A stretch of DNA of 64,000 nt, taken from CAVQRC01 sp963715045 (lineage in GTDB: Bacteria > Planctomycetota > Planctomycetia > Pirellulales > Lacipirellulaceae). The notes beneath the pieces were generated by a model. That model saw nothing but the letters and a program-made list of their open reading frames with translations. It was not told the origin of the DNA and did not search any database. The DNA is taken from assembly GCA_963715045.1 (NCBI GenBank), contig CAVQRC010000043.1:1-64000 (forward strand). Reading direction: 5' to 3'. A program made the translations under genes and the position numbers. Each line of letters starts with the position of its first letter. Positions within the stretch are counted from its first letter, which is position 1. Below, in pieces: positions 17,065-26,292 of this stretch.

Positions 17065-18287
17065 TACGGGATCAACCTGGGGTTGCAAATGTAAATGCGG
17101 TCGCCGGGGCTGCCGCGGTCCTTGGAGTCGACCGCGAGCGTCAACCGGGCGGCGTTCCGGAGGTCAATCTCAATGGTCTGCGGATCTGCCGCGGCGGAGA
17201 TCGTTTCGCGGTACACCGTTTGACCATCCAGGCGAATCTCGAGGACGACTTCGGCCGGTCCCTGGACGTCGGCGTCGATGCCTACGATGGCCGAAAACCG
17301 CCCAAATCCTTCGGGGAGCCGAAACTCCAGTTCACTTCGGCTCCGCATCGCCAGACCGCGATCGAAGTGGATTCGCCGCCAGGAGACAATCCGATCGTCA
17401 CGGCGGACCGCACGGCGGAGAGACAGCCGATCCTGCCAGAAGCCCCGATCGATTCGTGACCCTGACGCCTGGCGGGCGAACGTGGCGGCGGGTGGCAAAG
17501 GGACCAACGGTTGGAACTCGTCTCGCAATCGTTCGAGGTCTGAGAGGTACGCGACTTTGCCCAGCGAATAGTCCACGCCGCGGAGAGATCTCAGCGGCAC
17601 GTCGAGTTCGAGCCCGGCAATCGATGTCAGACGGACGCGATCGCCGCTGAGGGCGACGTCTCGCGTCAGCAGATTCAAACCGTCACCCAGCACGCGAAAC
17701 CCGGCCTTGGCGGCAGGAGAATTGCGGCGGTAGAACACGACCCCCGCGACTTTCTCGCGGCGTACATCAAGCCAGTCGTCGTCGAGTTTGAAGCGGACGA
17801 TGTCGTTGGTGATGTCTCCGATCACGCCCTCGTACTGCTCGTAGCTTTCGCCCCCCCCGACGATCAGCACGTCGGCCGTCGTCCCCGCGGCGAGCGCCTC
17901 CTGGACCCGCTCGTCAGCAGCGGCATTGTCGCCAATCAGGGTGACCGATCGCACGATCGATTTCGGCAACGAGACTACATCCGGCACGTTTTCCACGGTG
18001 ATCCGCATCGCGTCGCCCACCGATTCCAAGGAGTCGAATTCCACGCCCGACTGGTCTGTCAGCGTCAACCGCGGTCGGCCGCTCTGTGGCGTATCCGCAG
18101 TCGGGCGGATGAAATCGACACGTACCATTGCGTCGCTTCGTTGCAACGCCTCGCCAACGATCCCCATGCCTTCGCTCGTCCACGTTTCGAGTTGGCCTTG
18201 CCGGGATGCTCCATCGATGGTCTCGACGCGAATCTCGACGGCCGCTGCTAAAAGAGCAGCCACAGCAATTAGCGAGGCAGGACCCAT
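17064..18287 (-). CDS. Exported protein with C-terminal NPCBM-like domain
   Basis: A 407-residue protein beginning MGPASLIAVAALLAAAVE, a short signal peptide. The middle has two regions that look like repeated small beta domains (about 30-120 and 125-260), including LLIGGGE-like and PAAKAGFRVLGDG stretches. The C-terminal 150 residues resemble NPCBM/NEW2 carbohydrate-binding modules (YSLGKVAYLSDLE, GLAMRSRSELEFRLP, FSAIVGID, VVLEIRLDGQTVY). It may bind surface glycans. ATG 18287 is preferred over an upstream ATG at 18449 because it begins the signal peptide; the earlier stretch is not protein-like. Its TAA overlaps the HtrA ATG. Confidence 0.78.
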   Translation of the reverse strand: MGPASLIAVAALLAAAVEIRVETIDGASRQGQLETWTSEGMGIVGEALQRSDAMVRVDFIRPTADTPQSGRPRLTLTDQSGVEFDSLESVGDAMRITVENVPDVVSLPKSIVRSVTLIGDNAAADERVQEALAAGTTADVLIVGGGESYEQYEGVIGDITNDIVRFKLDDDWLDVRREKVAGVVFYRRNSPAAKAGFRVLGDGLNLLTRDVALSGDRVRLTSIAGLELDVPLRSLRGVDYSLGKVAYLSDLERLRDEFQPLVPLPPAATFARQASGSRIDRGFWQDRLSLRRAVRRDDRIVSWRRIHFDRGLAMRSRSELEFRLPEGFGRFSAIVGIDADVQGPAEVVLEIRLDGQTVYRETISAAADPQTIEIDLRNAARLTLAVDSKDRGSPGDRIYICNPRLIP

Positions 18288-18396
18288 AGCTGTTTCAGCG
18301 AGATGGTGGGGGAATAAGTGGCAGACCGACGTACATGGAATGGGAGCCTTGCAGCTTTGCTCCCGGGCGGCCGCCTTCCGCTCCACCCGGGAAATT

Positions 18397-19488
18397 CTAG
18401 CGGGATTCTTCCTCTGCGTCGCCCGCCAGACGACGGAAGTACTGCTCAATTAATTGCCGATAGTGAGCGGGAAAGTCGCGACTCACCTGGTGCAGCGCGG
18501 CCTCGCGGTCCTTTTCCGGCAAATCGCCCCAACCGGCTCCGTCACCGATGTCGCGTCGCTCGACGTTTCCGGGACCCCTCCCGCCGACCGGCATGCTGTC
18601 TTGCATGGGGGTGGCCGACGGCCCTCCTCCGGACTGTTGGGCCATCTGCTGCTGCTGTTGGCGGGCCTGTTCTTCGAGTTCCTTGATCAGCTTGTCGAGC
18701 GATTCCACTACGCCCTCCTCGACCTCGATCAGCTGTTGATTCGTACTCCCCTGATCGAGGCGGCGACGAATGTCGTCCATCCGGCGGGCGATGTGATCGA
18801 GCGAATCATCTTCGATGCCCGTCGCGTCGCTGGTCATCAACTGGGCAAGTTCTTCGTAACGGCGGGGCAACGGATCCCGGACTTCCTGCAGCAGGGCCAG
18901 GTCGTCCTGACTTCCATCGAGTTGCACGAGACAGTGTTTACAGACGCTGCGGCAGAAGTAGAGCGTCGCGGGATCGAGCACCGACTCGGCATCGAGCGGT
19001 TCCAGGATCGTCACGGCTTGATCGTAGAACGCCTCCTGGGTGAGCCAGCGGCCGACGTGGAGGGCGACGGAACCACGGAATCGGGTAGGCCAGGGCGTGT
19101 CCTGGAGCCAGGCGAGATCGGGGAGGCTTCCTCGGCGGGCAGGCTGCGAACAGGTGTCGATGATCTCCTGGACCTGTACGTCCACTTGGGCAAGCGTCTC
19201 CAGGAGCCGGTGGTGCAGTTTCGCGGAGTTCATCTCTGCGGGGGTTTCTACGGGCCAGTTCTCGGCGAGAACGGCCGCGGCCGTTGCCTCGTCGGCGTGG
19301 TTCTCGAGCCAGAACGTGAGCTCCTCGCGAACCGTCTGATACGAACTTCGTTCGCCGGAGGAGCTGAATTCATCATCGGCTGCCAGTGGTCTTTCCGACG
19401 CTGCCAGGGCCATCCCCAGCAGGACGGCTGCAGTCTGTCCAATTCGATACTGGCACGTGCGACGACTGTCCTGCAGACGCTTGCTCAT
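18397..19488 (-). CDS. Conserved exported protein of the MoxR/VWA operon, unknown function
   Basis: A 363-residue protein with a signal peptide ending near ASERPLAADD. The body is helical, with TPR-like character and a Gln-rich coiled-coil patch (ARQQQQQMAQQ, about 285). Near the C-terminus is the segment RDFPAHYRQLIEQYFRRLA, which I associate with conserved planctomycete proteins in this operon setting. Two Cys lie in FCRSVCKHC. No enzyme motif is seen. Its ATG overlaps the stop of the coiled-coil gene by four bases. Confidence 0.75.
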   Translation of the reverse strand: MSKRLQDSRRTCQYRIGQTAAVLLGMALAASERPLAADDEFSSSGERSSYQTVREELTFWLENHADEATAAAVLAENWPVETPAEMNSAKLHHRLLETLAQVDVQVQEIIDTCSQPARRGSLPDLAWLQDTPWPTRFRGSVALHVGRWLTQEAFYDQAVTILEPLDAESVLDPATLYFCRSVCKHCLVQLDGSQDDLALLQEVRDPLPRRYEELAQLMTSDATGIEDDSLDHIARRMDDIRRRLDQGSTNQQLIEVEEGVVESLDKLIKELEEQARQQQQQMAQQSGGGPSATPMQDSMPVGGRGPGNVERRDIGDGAGWGDLPEKDREAALHQVSRDFPAHYRQLIEQYFRRLAGDAEEESR

Positions 19489-21395
19489 CGATTGGTCCCG
19501 TGTTGAAGTTCGTAAGTCGCTTCACGAATTCGCTGTTGCCGCAAAGCGAGTTGTTCCAAAGCCGCATTCACGTCAGCCATCGAGTCGGTATTGGCTTCGA
19601 TGGCCGCCGCGTAGCTCCGCGTGCGGCGATTGACGCGTACCTGAAGCGTACGGATCATTTTCAATTCGGCGATCTGCTGGACCAGTGGTTGTTCGTCGGG
19701 ATTGCCTCCCTGCATCGGGGGAGGCTGTCCTTGTGCCTGCTGTTGTTCGAGATCTTCGAGGGCTTGCTGCAATGCGGCAATCATTTCTTCGAGGGCTTCG
19801 ATGATGTCCTGCTCGATCTGCTGAGTCAGCGTCTCGAGCTTGAGTTCTGCGAGACGTTGGGAGACCGTCTGCATGTCGTCTCGGATCTGCTCGACGGCCT
19901 CGGGAAACGCAATCGAAGTTCCCTCGTCATACAGCAGGGCAAGCGCTCGATCCGCGTCGTTGACCAGCGCTGCTTCGCGACGACCGAGTCTTCCAGCTGC
20001 GATCTCGTCTTCGTGCTGTCGTTTCTCCGGCGGGATTCGCCCCAGTCGCTGGGTGGCTTCGTAGATCTCGATCTGGGCGTCAAGCATCGCGCGGAAGCGG
20101 GCCTCGAGCATGACCAGCGTCCGCTCCATTTCTTCTTCCCGCAACTGGCGGAGGATCCGTTCGAGTTCTGCCTTGGCTTCTTCAAGCAGTCGCAACGCCT
20201 GCTGCTGATCCTCCAGGGCACCGTCCCGCTGGGCCTCCTCGAGCTTGCGGGCAGCTTCTTCCATCTTCTGCTGGGCCTGTTGAATCTGCTCTCCCGGGGA
20301 GGAGGGCTGCTGCCCTTGCTGACCCTGCTGCCCTTGTTGCCCCTGCTGGCCCTGTTGTCCTTGCTGGCCCTGCTGCCCTTGCTGACCCTGTTGACCCTGT
20401 TGTCCCTGTTGACCCTGTTGTCCTTGCTGACCTTGTTGCCCTTGTTGTCCTTGTTGACCTTGTTGCCCCTGTTGTCCCTGTTGTCCTTGTTGGCCCTGCT
20501 GCCCCTGCTGTTCTTGCTGGCCCTGCTGCCCTTGTTTGCCGCTTTCGCCCTCTTCGGCGGGCGATTCAGCTCCCTGGTCGCCGCGAGATTCCTGGTCGTC
20601 TTCGCCTTCGCGGTTCTGTGGTTGTGGCTCGGGCTCCGCAGACTCGCCGTCTTGAGACGCACCTTCCCCGGATGGCGGCTCGGGTTCCCGATTGGTTCCC
20701 TCGCTTTCGCGAACCTCTGCGCCGAGTTGCTTCGCCCGGTCTGCGATCTGGTCCTGCTGATCGGCCAACCGCTCGGCGTTCTCTCCAATTTCGGTCCGCG
20801 CGCGAACGCCCCGCTGCATCCGCGCGATGCGATTCAGTTCTTTGAGCTGCTGTTTGAGCCATTCCTGGTAGCTCGCCCGTTGTTGATCGCGGTTCTCTTG
20901 AAGCAGTAATTTCAGCAAATGCTCCAGATCGGCCTGGACCCCAGCCTGGTCCTTCGAGGCATTCGAAAGCCGTCCTTTTTCCAGGTTTTCGATGATGGCT
21001 TCGAAGCGATGGATGATGTCCCGTTCGCGCGATTCGATGAGCGCTTTGCGCAGCAGACCTGCTCGATGCGGATCGTTACCTCCGGTGAGTTCTGCCAGGC
21101 GGCTGGCCACTTGCTCGAGCCTTTGGAAACGATCCGCCAGTGCTGCCTGCCGATCCACGATCGCAATCTGGGGACCGGATTCGGTGGCTTCGTTCGCGGG
21201 TTGTGCCGACTGGCCCCTGGCGGAAACGGTGACGCACATGGCGGACAGCCAGATTGCGTACCAGATAATGTTGGCACGGCCGACGCAGTGGATGGCGGTC
21301 CCGTCGCGGTGCGGAAATCGGTTCGAATTACGTCTCGGCACACCTGGATCGTCGGCGACAGTTCGTAGCGCGACGCGATCTGGCTGGTTAATCAT
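19485..21395 (-). CDS. Exported coiled-coil protein with 26 Gly-Gln-Gln units
   Basis: A 636-residue protein. A hydrophobic N-terminal segment (ANIIWYAIWLSAMCVTVSA) is a signal or anchor. Then comes a long, mostly helical protein: a coiled coil about 95-215, a Glu-rich low-complexity stretch about 225-290, a 78-residue block of 26 three-residue units (mostly GQQ, with one GKQ and one EQQ), and further coiled coil about 380-620. Spacer or tether function between envelope layers is possible but only inferred. The start is ATG 21395, overlapping the previous stop by eight bases; an earlier ATG at 21464 would add a non-hydrophobic tail. A long reading frame on the opposite strand is a by-product of the repeat. 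Confidence 0.8.
   Translation of the reverse strand: MINQPDRVALRTVADDPGVPRRNSNRFPHRDGTAIHCVGRANIIWYAIWLSAMCVTVSARGQSAQPANEATESGPQIAIVDRQAALADRFQRLEQVASRLAELTGGNDPHRAGLLRKALIESRERDIIHRFEAIIENLEKGRLSNASKDQAGVQADLEHLLKLLLQENRDQQRASYQEWLKQQLKELNRIARMQRGVRARTEIGENAERLADQQDQIADRAKQLGAEVRESEGTNREPEPPSGEGASQDGESAEPEPQPQNREGEDDQESRGDQGAESPAEEGESGKQGQQGQQEQQGQQGQQGQQGQQGQQGQQGQQGQQGQQGQQGQQGQQGQQGQQGQQGQQGQQGQQGQQGQQGQQGQQPSSPGEQIQQAQQKMEEAARKLEEAQRDGALEDQQQALRLLEEAKAELERILRQLREEEMERTLVMLEARFRAMLDAQIEIYEATQRLGRIPPEKRQHEDEIAAGRLGRREAALVNDADRALALLYDEGTSIAFPEAVEQIRDDMQTVSQRLAELKLETLTQQIEQDIIEALEEMIAALQQALEDLEQQQAQGQPPPMQGGNPDEQPLVQQIAELKMIRTLQVRVNRRTRSYAAAIEANTDSMADVNAALEQLALRQQRIREATYELQHGTNR
20307..20540. 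repeat. 26 x 9-bp tandem repeat coding Gly-Gln-Gln
   Basis: 234 bp made of 9-bp units (plus strand of the type CCCTGTTGT/CCTTGCTGA, coding GQQ on the minus strand) with synonymous changes between copies. Two units code GKQ and EQQ. The unit length keeps frame, so the copy number could vary between strains without breaking the gene. Confidence 0.95.
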
Positions 21396-23661
21396 CCAAT
21401 AATCCTCGCAGACGGGCCTTTTGCTGCTCTTTGGTTTCGTCCTGGAGACGTGCCTGATCTTCAATGATGCCCTGGAGCAATTGTACGACCTCGTTGTAGC
21501 TCTCCAACTCGAGCATGCTGTCGAGGACGCGTTGCATCGCGACGAGCACGCTGTCGACTTGATCGATTGTCTCGGTCAAGCGGGCTGCGGCCTCGTCTGA
21601 ATCCTCCAGGCTGGACTGTAGGGCTTCGACCTGATTTTCGACCAAGACCAGGTCCTGCTCGGCGATTTCTCGCAGCGGGATTGCGATCAGCTCGTTCAGC
21701 CGTTTGAGCAATTCCGGGGTATCCACTCGATTGTTCACCATTTCCAGCGTGATGCCCTCAAAACCCTCGGCGACGCCAATCGTTTCCTGGGCCGCTTGGG
21801 CGACATTCTGCCGGACGCCGGCCACTCTCAGGCGGCGTCGATCGGAAACGGGGGGGGCATCATCGCTCGCGGCTACGCGCTCGTCTTCGCTGGGAGTCTG
21901 GATTCGCGAGAGCATGTTGCGTGCGTCACTCATGCGGAGGTAAATCGATTCGAATCGCTGTCGCAGAGAAAGCTCCTGCCGTTGCAGGACAGACAGGAGT
22001 TTCTCCGGTGTCACGATCTCAAACAAAAAAGACTGACTTGCTCCAATCTGTGGCTCCGCAGCCAGATCGTAGTCGTCCGAGGCGTACACCGTGATCGTGA
22101 TGGTGTCATTCGGATGCAAGTCGAGGCGGCGATTTCCGGTCGTCGGATCAGGATCGCGCAAATCGACTGCATGGTCGACTCGCAGTTCCTGGCGGCCCGC
22201 CAGATCGTCGTCCAGCGGCAGGACCTTGTCGGTCCGATCTGGCTGCTTGACGACGAACCACGCCCGGGCCATGCCGTAGTGCGGATCGGCGATACTTCCT
22301 TGAAAGGGGATCCGCGCGGACGGCGTGACGATGGTGCCAATCCCGGCGGGGCGGACGGCGACCTGTGGCGGTGGATCCTCGGTCGCCACGAGTGCAAGTC
22401 GGATCGGCTCTCGAGTGGTGATACCATCCGTATCGCGAAGCGAAATCAAGAGGGTGATGTCTTGTTCGAGTTGCGGTAGATCGATCTCGATTGATTGCCG
22501 GTCTTCCCCGTCCGCGTAGAGATGCTGGTCGTCGAACTTCATCTGGCGATCGTGGACTCGCATCCACTCCAGCGGCTTGGTCGACCGGGCCGTGAGCCGC
22601 AGGCGGGTACCGATCGGTACCAGCATCGTTCCCGTGACCTCGAGTTGCTCGGGAGAGCGACGCAGATACGTGGGGTACTCGCACGCCAGCATCGTGTCGA
22701 TCAATCGTGGACGCGGAACGACTTTCAGCAGCAGATCTCGGATGCGACCGTCGCCGCCCACCACATCGAATCGCAGGTCGTCGGCGATGTCTTGAAAACT
22801 GTATCGATACTGCTGCGACGGTTCTGCTCCCGAGGTGACCGTTCCGACGCGGGACATCGAATCGCGACCTCGCCGTCCATCCTCGTGCCGAAAGCGGATC
22901 TCGACCATCTCGGGCGGCTTGTGATCTCCGCTCAGGTCCGCCCACACTGACAACTCGAAACGATCGTCGGGAGGAATCTTCTCGAGTCGTTGCCCCTGTT
23001 CGTCTGCCGCGAACCCGTCCACGCGGAGTACGACCGTCCGCGGCCACGGATCGCTGGTCAGTGCGAGTCGTCGCATCCAGACGGCGAAGGCCTCGCTTTG
23101 CCACACGGCAAAGCCGCACACCGAACCGATTGCCGTGACGGCCAGCAAGATCGCCTTCTGCAAGGGGCGATAGTCGAAGACTTCTTCGATCCGAATCTTC
23201 TTCAACCGTGTTTCCGCGATCTCCGTAGCTCTCGCGAGCAGGGCCTCGCCGGTCGAAGTCGCCGCCGGTCGGGTGACCGCAGCGGAGGCTCCAGCGGTCG
23301 CCGCGCGGACCAAACCAGGATCAGGACCGGCAGCGGACGCGACGGCGGTCAGGAGGCTCTCGTCAAAATCGGTGAATCGCCGCTCAATCACCAACGCCAG
23401 GTCGGCGTCGTCCAGGGTCGCGGCGACACGACTGAAGATTTGACGGTAAACCAACCAGGCGGCGAATGAAGCTGCGACGCACCAGCCAAAGATGCGGACT
23501 GCCTGCGACGGCTCCCAGAACCAATCCATCAAGAGACCGATCCAGAAGACGAGTCCCGCGACCGCAATCGTCGATGCGAGCCCCTCGAACCAGACGTAAG
23601 CGCGGATTTTCCACCGTAAACGTTCCAGAGCGGCTCGAATCGTGGGAGATGAGGCGGGCAT
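21388..23661 (-). CDS. Large membrane protein of the MoxR/VWA operon (DUF4175-like layout)
   Basis: A 757-residue protein with two N-terminal membrane helices (about 25-46 and 55-72), a third near 170-190, a large extracytoplasmic region rich in beta strands (about 195-530) and a C-terminal helical/coiled-coil region (about 560-757). The layout resembles DUF4175-type proteins, but I am not certain of the family. In transcription order it stands between the second VWA protein and the GQQ coiled-coil protein, and its own last 8 bp overlap the latter's start, so the two are probably made together. Confidence 0.75.
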   Translation of the reverse strand: MPASSPTIRAALERLRWKIRAYVWFEGLASTIAVAGLVFWIGLLMDWFWEPSQAVRIFGWCVAASFAAWLVYRQIFSRVAATLDDADLALVIERRFTDFDESLLTAVASAAGPDPGLVRAATAGASAAVTRPAATSTGEALLARATEIAETRLKKIRIEEVFDYRPLQKAILLAVTAIGSVCGFAVWQSEAFAVWMRRLALTSDPWPRTVVLRVDGFAADEQGQRLEKIPPDDRFELSVWADLSGDHKPPEMVEIRFRHEDGRRGRDSMSRVGTVTSGAEPSQQYRYSFQDIADDLRFDVVGGDGRIRDLLLKVVPRPRLIDTMLACEYPTYLRRSPEQLEVTGTMLVPIGTRLRLTARSTKPLEWMRVHDRQMKFDDQHLYADGEDRQSIEIDLPQLEQDITLLISLRDTDGITTREPIRLALVATEDPPPQVAVRPAGIGTIVTPSARIPFQGSIADPHYGMARAWFVVKQPDRTDKVLPLDDDLAGRQELRVDHAVDLRDPDPTTGNRRLDLHPNDTITITVYASDDYDLAAEPQIGASQSFLFEIVTPEKLLSVLQRQELSLRQRFESIYLRMSDARNMLSRIQTPSEDERVAASDDAPPVSDRRRLRVAGVRQNVAQAAQETIGVAEGFEGITLEMVNNRVDTPELLKRLNELIAIPLREIAEQDLVLVENQVEALQSSLEDSDEAAARLTETIDQVDSVLVAMQRVLDSMLELESYNEVVQLLQGIIEDQARLQDETKEQQKARLRGLLDD

Positions 23662-23742
23662 GGTTTCGGCAGAGCCTGGTGTCGGTGGTCGACCGTCCGG
23701 GGGATCGGGTTGAATCGGGTTGAGGGTGTTCGTGGCTGCGCG

Positions 23743-26292
23743 TCAGGCCAGTTTGTTCAGTCGCCGAACGAGCCATTCCAGCGAGAGCGTGCCAGCGATC
23801 CACGCCAGCAGCCAAGTACGGAGTCGTTGATCGAACTCGCGATTCGGCGTGCCGCGAAGTAGGCGTTCTTCGGAACGGTCGGTGATCCCGGCGGCCAACG
23901 GTGGAAGTTCTTCACTGCCCGAAACGGCCAGGTCCAGCGAGGGGTAGTAGACTCCACCGGTTTGTACGGCAATCGTCTGTAGCAACCGCTCGTCGCGGGA
24001 TGGATCTCGTTGCTCGAGGTCGGGTACGGTCACTTCGAAGCGACGTGATAAGGGCTCGGTCGATTCTCCCGGCGGCGTCAGCGACAGCTGAAAAGTACCC
24101 GTCTCCAGGACCTGAAGCTGTCCCTGGAATATCCCATCCTGCTCGGTGACCGGCAGGGAAATCACTTCGACTGTGTGATCGGGACGCACGACTTGAACAT
24201 CGATCCGCGAGCGATTGAGTGGTTGGTGCTGCTCGTCATAGACCTGAGCCCGGATCACGACCGGGTCGCCCACCGCGTAGCGGTCCTGCTCGACCATCAG
24301 TAAACCCCGCGCCGATCCCCGGAGCAGCCGACCCTGGGTCACGTGCCGCAGCAGCCGCGTGTAGAACGCGTCCAGATACTCGGTTCCGAGGGCTCGAATC
24401 CGCCACATCTCGCCGCTGGCCAGGTAAAACACTCGCCCGGCACCGTAGAACTGACCTACGAAATACGGCGGTAACTTGCCGCCGATCGCCGCTTGGGGGT
24501 CGGAATACTCGGCATAAACCGTGGCCCCCGGCTTCACACCGCGGACAGCAAAGTAGCCATAGACACCGGCGAATTCCGACCACAGATCGAGGCTCTCGCC
24601 CGGATCGTCGGTCAACTGCAGGAATTCGGCGTTGCGGCCTTCGGGTGTCAGTTCGATCGGCCACGCCGTTTCGGACCCGTAGCGACTGTCGTCGAGCAGA
24701 GTCAGCCCCCGCCGAAACACGACCGGGTACAGACTGCGCAGTTGGCTGTACTCGACACGGTCGATCATGGCCGCGGTGTGGACGGGTCCGGCGACGAGGA
24801 TCAGCCCTCCGGCTGCTTCGGAGACCCAGGCTTCCAGAAGCTCAACCTGGCCGACTTCGATCTGCGACCAGTCGGGATCGAATCCGATGATCGCGTCGTA
24901 TTCGAACAGACTCTGACGGGTATCGGGAAAGGAAACGAGGATCTGGTCGGCATCCTGGGAAATGCCGGCGGGCGAACTTTGCAGCAACACATCGAGTATG
25001 ACGCCGCCGTCCCGGCGGAGCATGTTTCGCACGAAGCGGTATTCGCGGGTGGCACCGCTGGCGAGCAGCAGCACGCGTAATTTGCGATCGACAATGTCGA
25101 CCGTCAGTTGCCGCTCGTTGTCGGCGGCTGTCTGGTCGTCCTGGATTTCTTCGAGCCGGACCGCATAGGTCACCACTTGGGGAACATCTTCCTGGAGTAT
25201 GAAACGCACCTGCAAGGCATCGCCGTCGGGACCGAACTCGATCGCTTGACTGGCAACCCGCAGTTCCGTGGCCCCGGTGGCACCGCTCTCACGGCGATAG
25301 ACATTGACCGTCGCCGTTGCCTGCTGCATGCCAAACGACTGGAGGACGGCCGTGAGGGCGAAGCCTTCGGCCTTCTGAGCCCGGCTGGGAGTGATGACGT
25401 CGACAATCCGGGCGTTCTGCAGTGCCTGCAACGACCCGACGCCAATCGTCGAGATGGGGATTCCGCGTTCGCTGGCCAGGGCAATCGCCGCATCCGGTTC
25501 CGGTCCTGCGGTTTGCCGGCCGTCGCTGATCAGCACGACACCGGCAAGGGTCGAACCACTCGCCGGCCCAACGAACTCTCCAATGGCCTGGCTGATACTG
25601 GTCTGGAATCCGCGGGGAAGAAGTTGCTCCTCCCAGGCGATGTCGGCCTGCGGGGCATCCCCGTCAGCCGCTTCGGCCGGAGCAACAGCCGCAGCGGTGG
25701 AGGGCGGATTAATCTCGGTTACCACGTCGGATGGGTTGTCCGCGACATCGAGGTCGGAATCGATCCGCTTCAATCGCAAGACCCGTTGCGTCGAATCCGA
25801 GAATCGGACTACATCGACGTCGTGCGTTTCGCGAAGGCGATTCAGCAGTGTCCCCTCGCGCATCGCTTCAACGACGGCCTCGCTGCGACTGGGGCCGGCC
25901 GTGGCGGACTCCTGATCCGCGTCGGGTAAGGCCATGCTCTGCGAGACATCGATCAAGACGGCGACTCGGGAGTTCTCTCGCGTCTGCAGGTCCTGTCGCT
26001 TCTCCGGCCTCAAGAAGAACACCAGAATGCCGAGAATTGCCGCCAGGCGGAGCGTCAACAACAGCACGGTTACCGGTGCTCGCAACGACGCGCTGTCTTT
26101 GCGATACCAGTACGCGACCCACAGCATGAGCAGCACGCCGACCGCCAGCAAGCCGAAGGTAAGACCTTGCCGATCCTGCAACTCGTCGAGTCGTGACAAT
26201 TCGAAGACGGTCGTCTTGCTGGTGACCGCGAAGAACAAGGCGGATGGCCCTGGCAATGGTGTGCCCCAGAGGAAATGCCCGACGGAAATCAT
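23743..26292 (-). CDS. VWA-domain membrane protein (BatA/B-like)
   Basis: An 849-residue membrane protein. Two helices lie near the N-terminus (LTFGLLAVGVLLMLWVAYWY and LLLTLRLAAILGILVFFL). A von Willebrand A domain starts at VAVLIDVSQSMALPD, whose DxSxS is the metal-ion site. A glutamine-amidotransferase-like or flavodoxin-like region with YDAIIGFDPDW follows, then beta domains, and a last helix near the C-terminus (LLAWIAGTLSLEWLV). MoxR-type AAA+ ATPases usually act on VWA partners, and one is encoded upstream in the same operon. The ATG overlaps the previous stop (ATGA). Confidence 0.85.
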   Translation of the reverse strand: MISVGHFLWGTPLPGPSALFFAVTSKTTVFELSRLDELQDRQGLTFGLLAVGVLLMLWVAYWYRKDSASLRAPVTVLLLTLRLAAILGILVFFLRPEKRQDLQTRENSRVAVLIDVSQSMALPDADQESATAGPSRSEAVVEAMREGTLLNRLRETHDVDVVRFSDSTQRVLRLKRIDSDLDVADNPSDVVTEINPPSTAAAVAPAEAADGDAPQADIAWEEQLLPRGFQTSISQAIGEFVGPASGSTLAGVVLISDGRQTAGPEPDAAIALASERGIPISTIGVGSLQALQNARIVDVITPSRAQKAEGFALTAVLQSFGMQQATATVNVYRRESGATGATELRVASQAIEFGPDGDALQVRFILQEDVPQVVTYAVRLEEIQDDQTAADNERQLTVDIVDRKLRVLLLASGATREYRFVRNMLRRDGGVILDVLLQSSPAGISQDADQILVSFPDTRQSLFEYDAIIGFDPDWSQIEVGQVELLEAWVSEAAGGLILVAGPVHTAAMIDRVEYSQLRSLYPVVFRRGLTLLDDSRYGSETAWPIELTPEGRNAEFLQLTDDPGESLDLWSEFAGVYGYFAVRGVKPGATVYAEYSDPQAAIGGKLPPYFVGQFYGAGRVFYLASGEMWRIRALGTEYLDAFYTRLLRHVTQGRLLRGSARGLLMVEQDRYAVGDPVVIRAQVYDEQHQPLNRSRIDVQVVRPDHTVEVISLPVTEQDGIFQGQLQVLETGTFQLSLTPPGESTEPLSRRFEVTVPDLEQRDPSRDERLLQTIAVQTGGVYYPSLDLAVSGSEELPPLAAGITDRSEERLLRGTPNREFDQRLRTWLLAWIAGTLSLEWLVRRLNKLA

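Noticed and set aside
20307..20540. Regular repeat as a possible CRISPR array
   Set aside because: The unit is 9 bp with no spacers and codes a simple peptide repeat.
19386..20909. 507-codon open frame on the plus strand, rich in Leu-Leu-Pro repeats
   Set aside because: It is the antisense of the Gly-Gln-Gln repeat gene. The minus-strand product has a signal sequence, coiled coils and operon overlaps; the plus-strand one has none of these.
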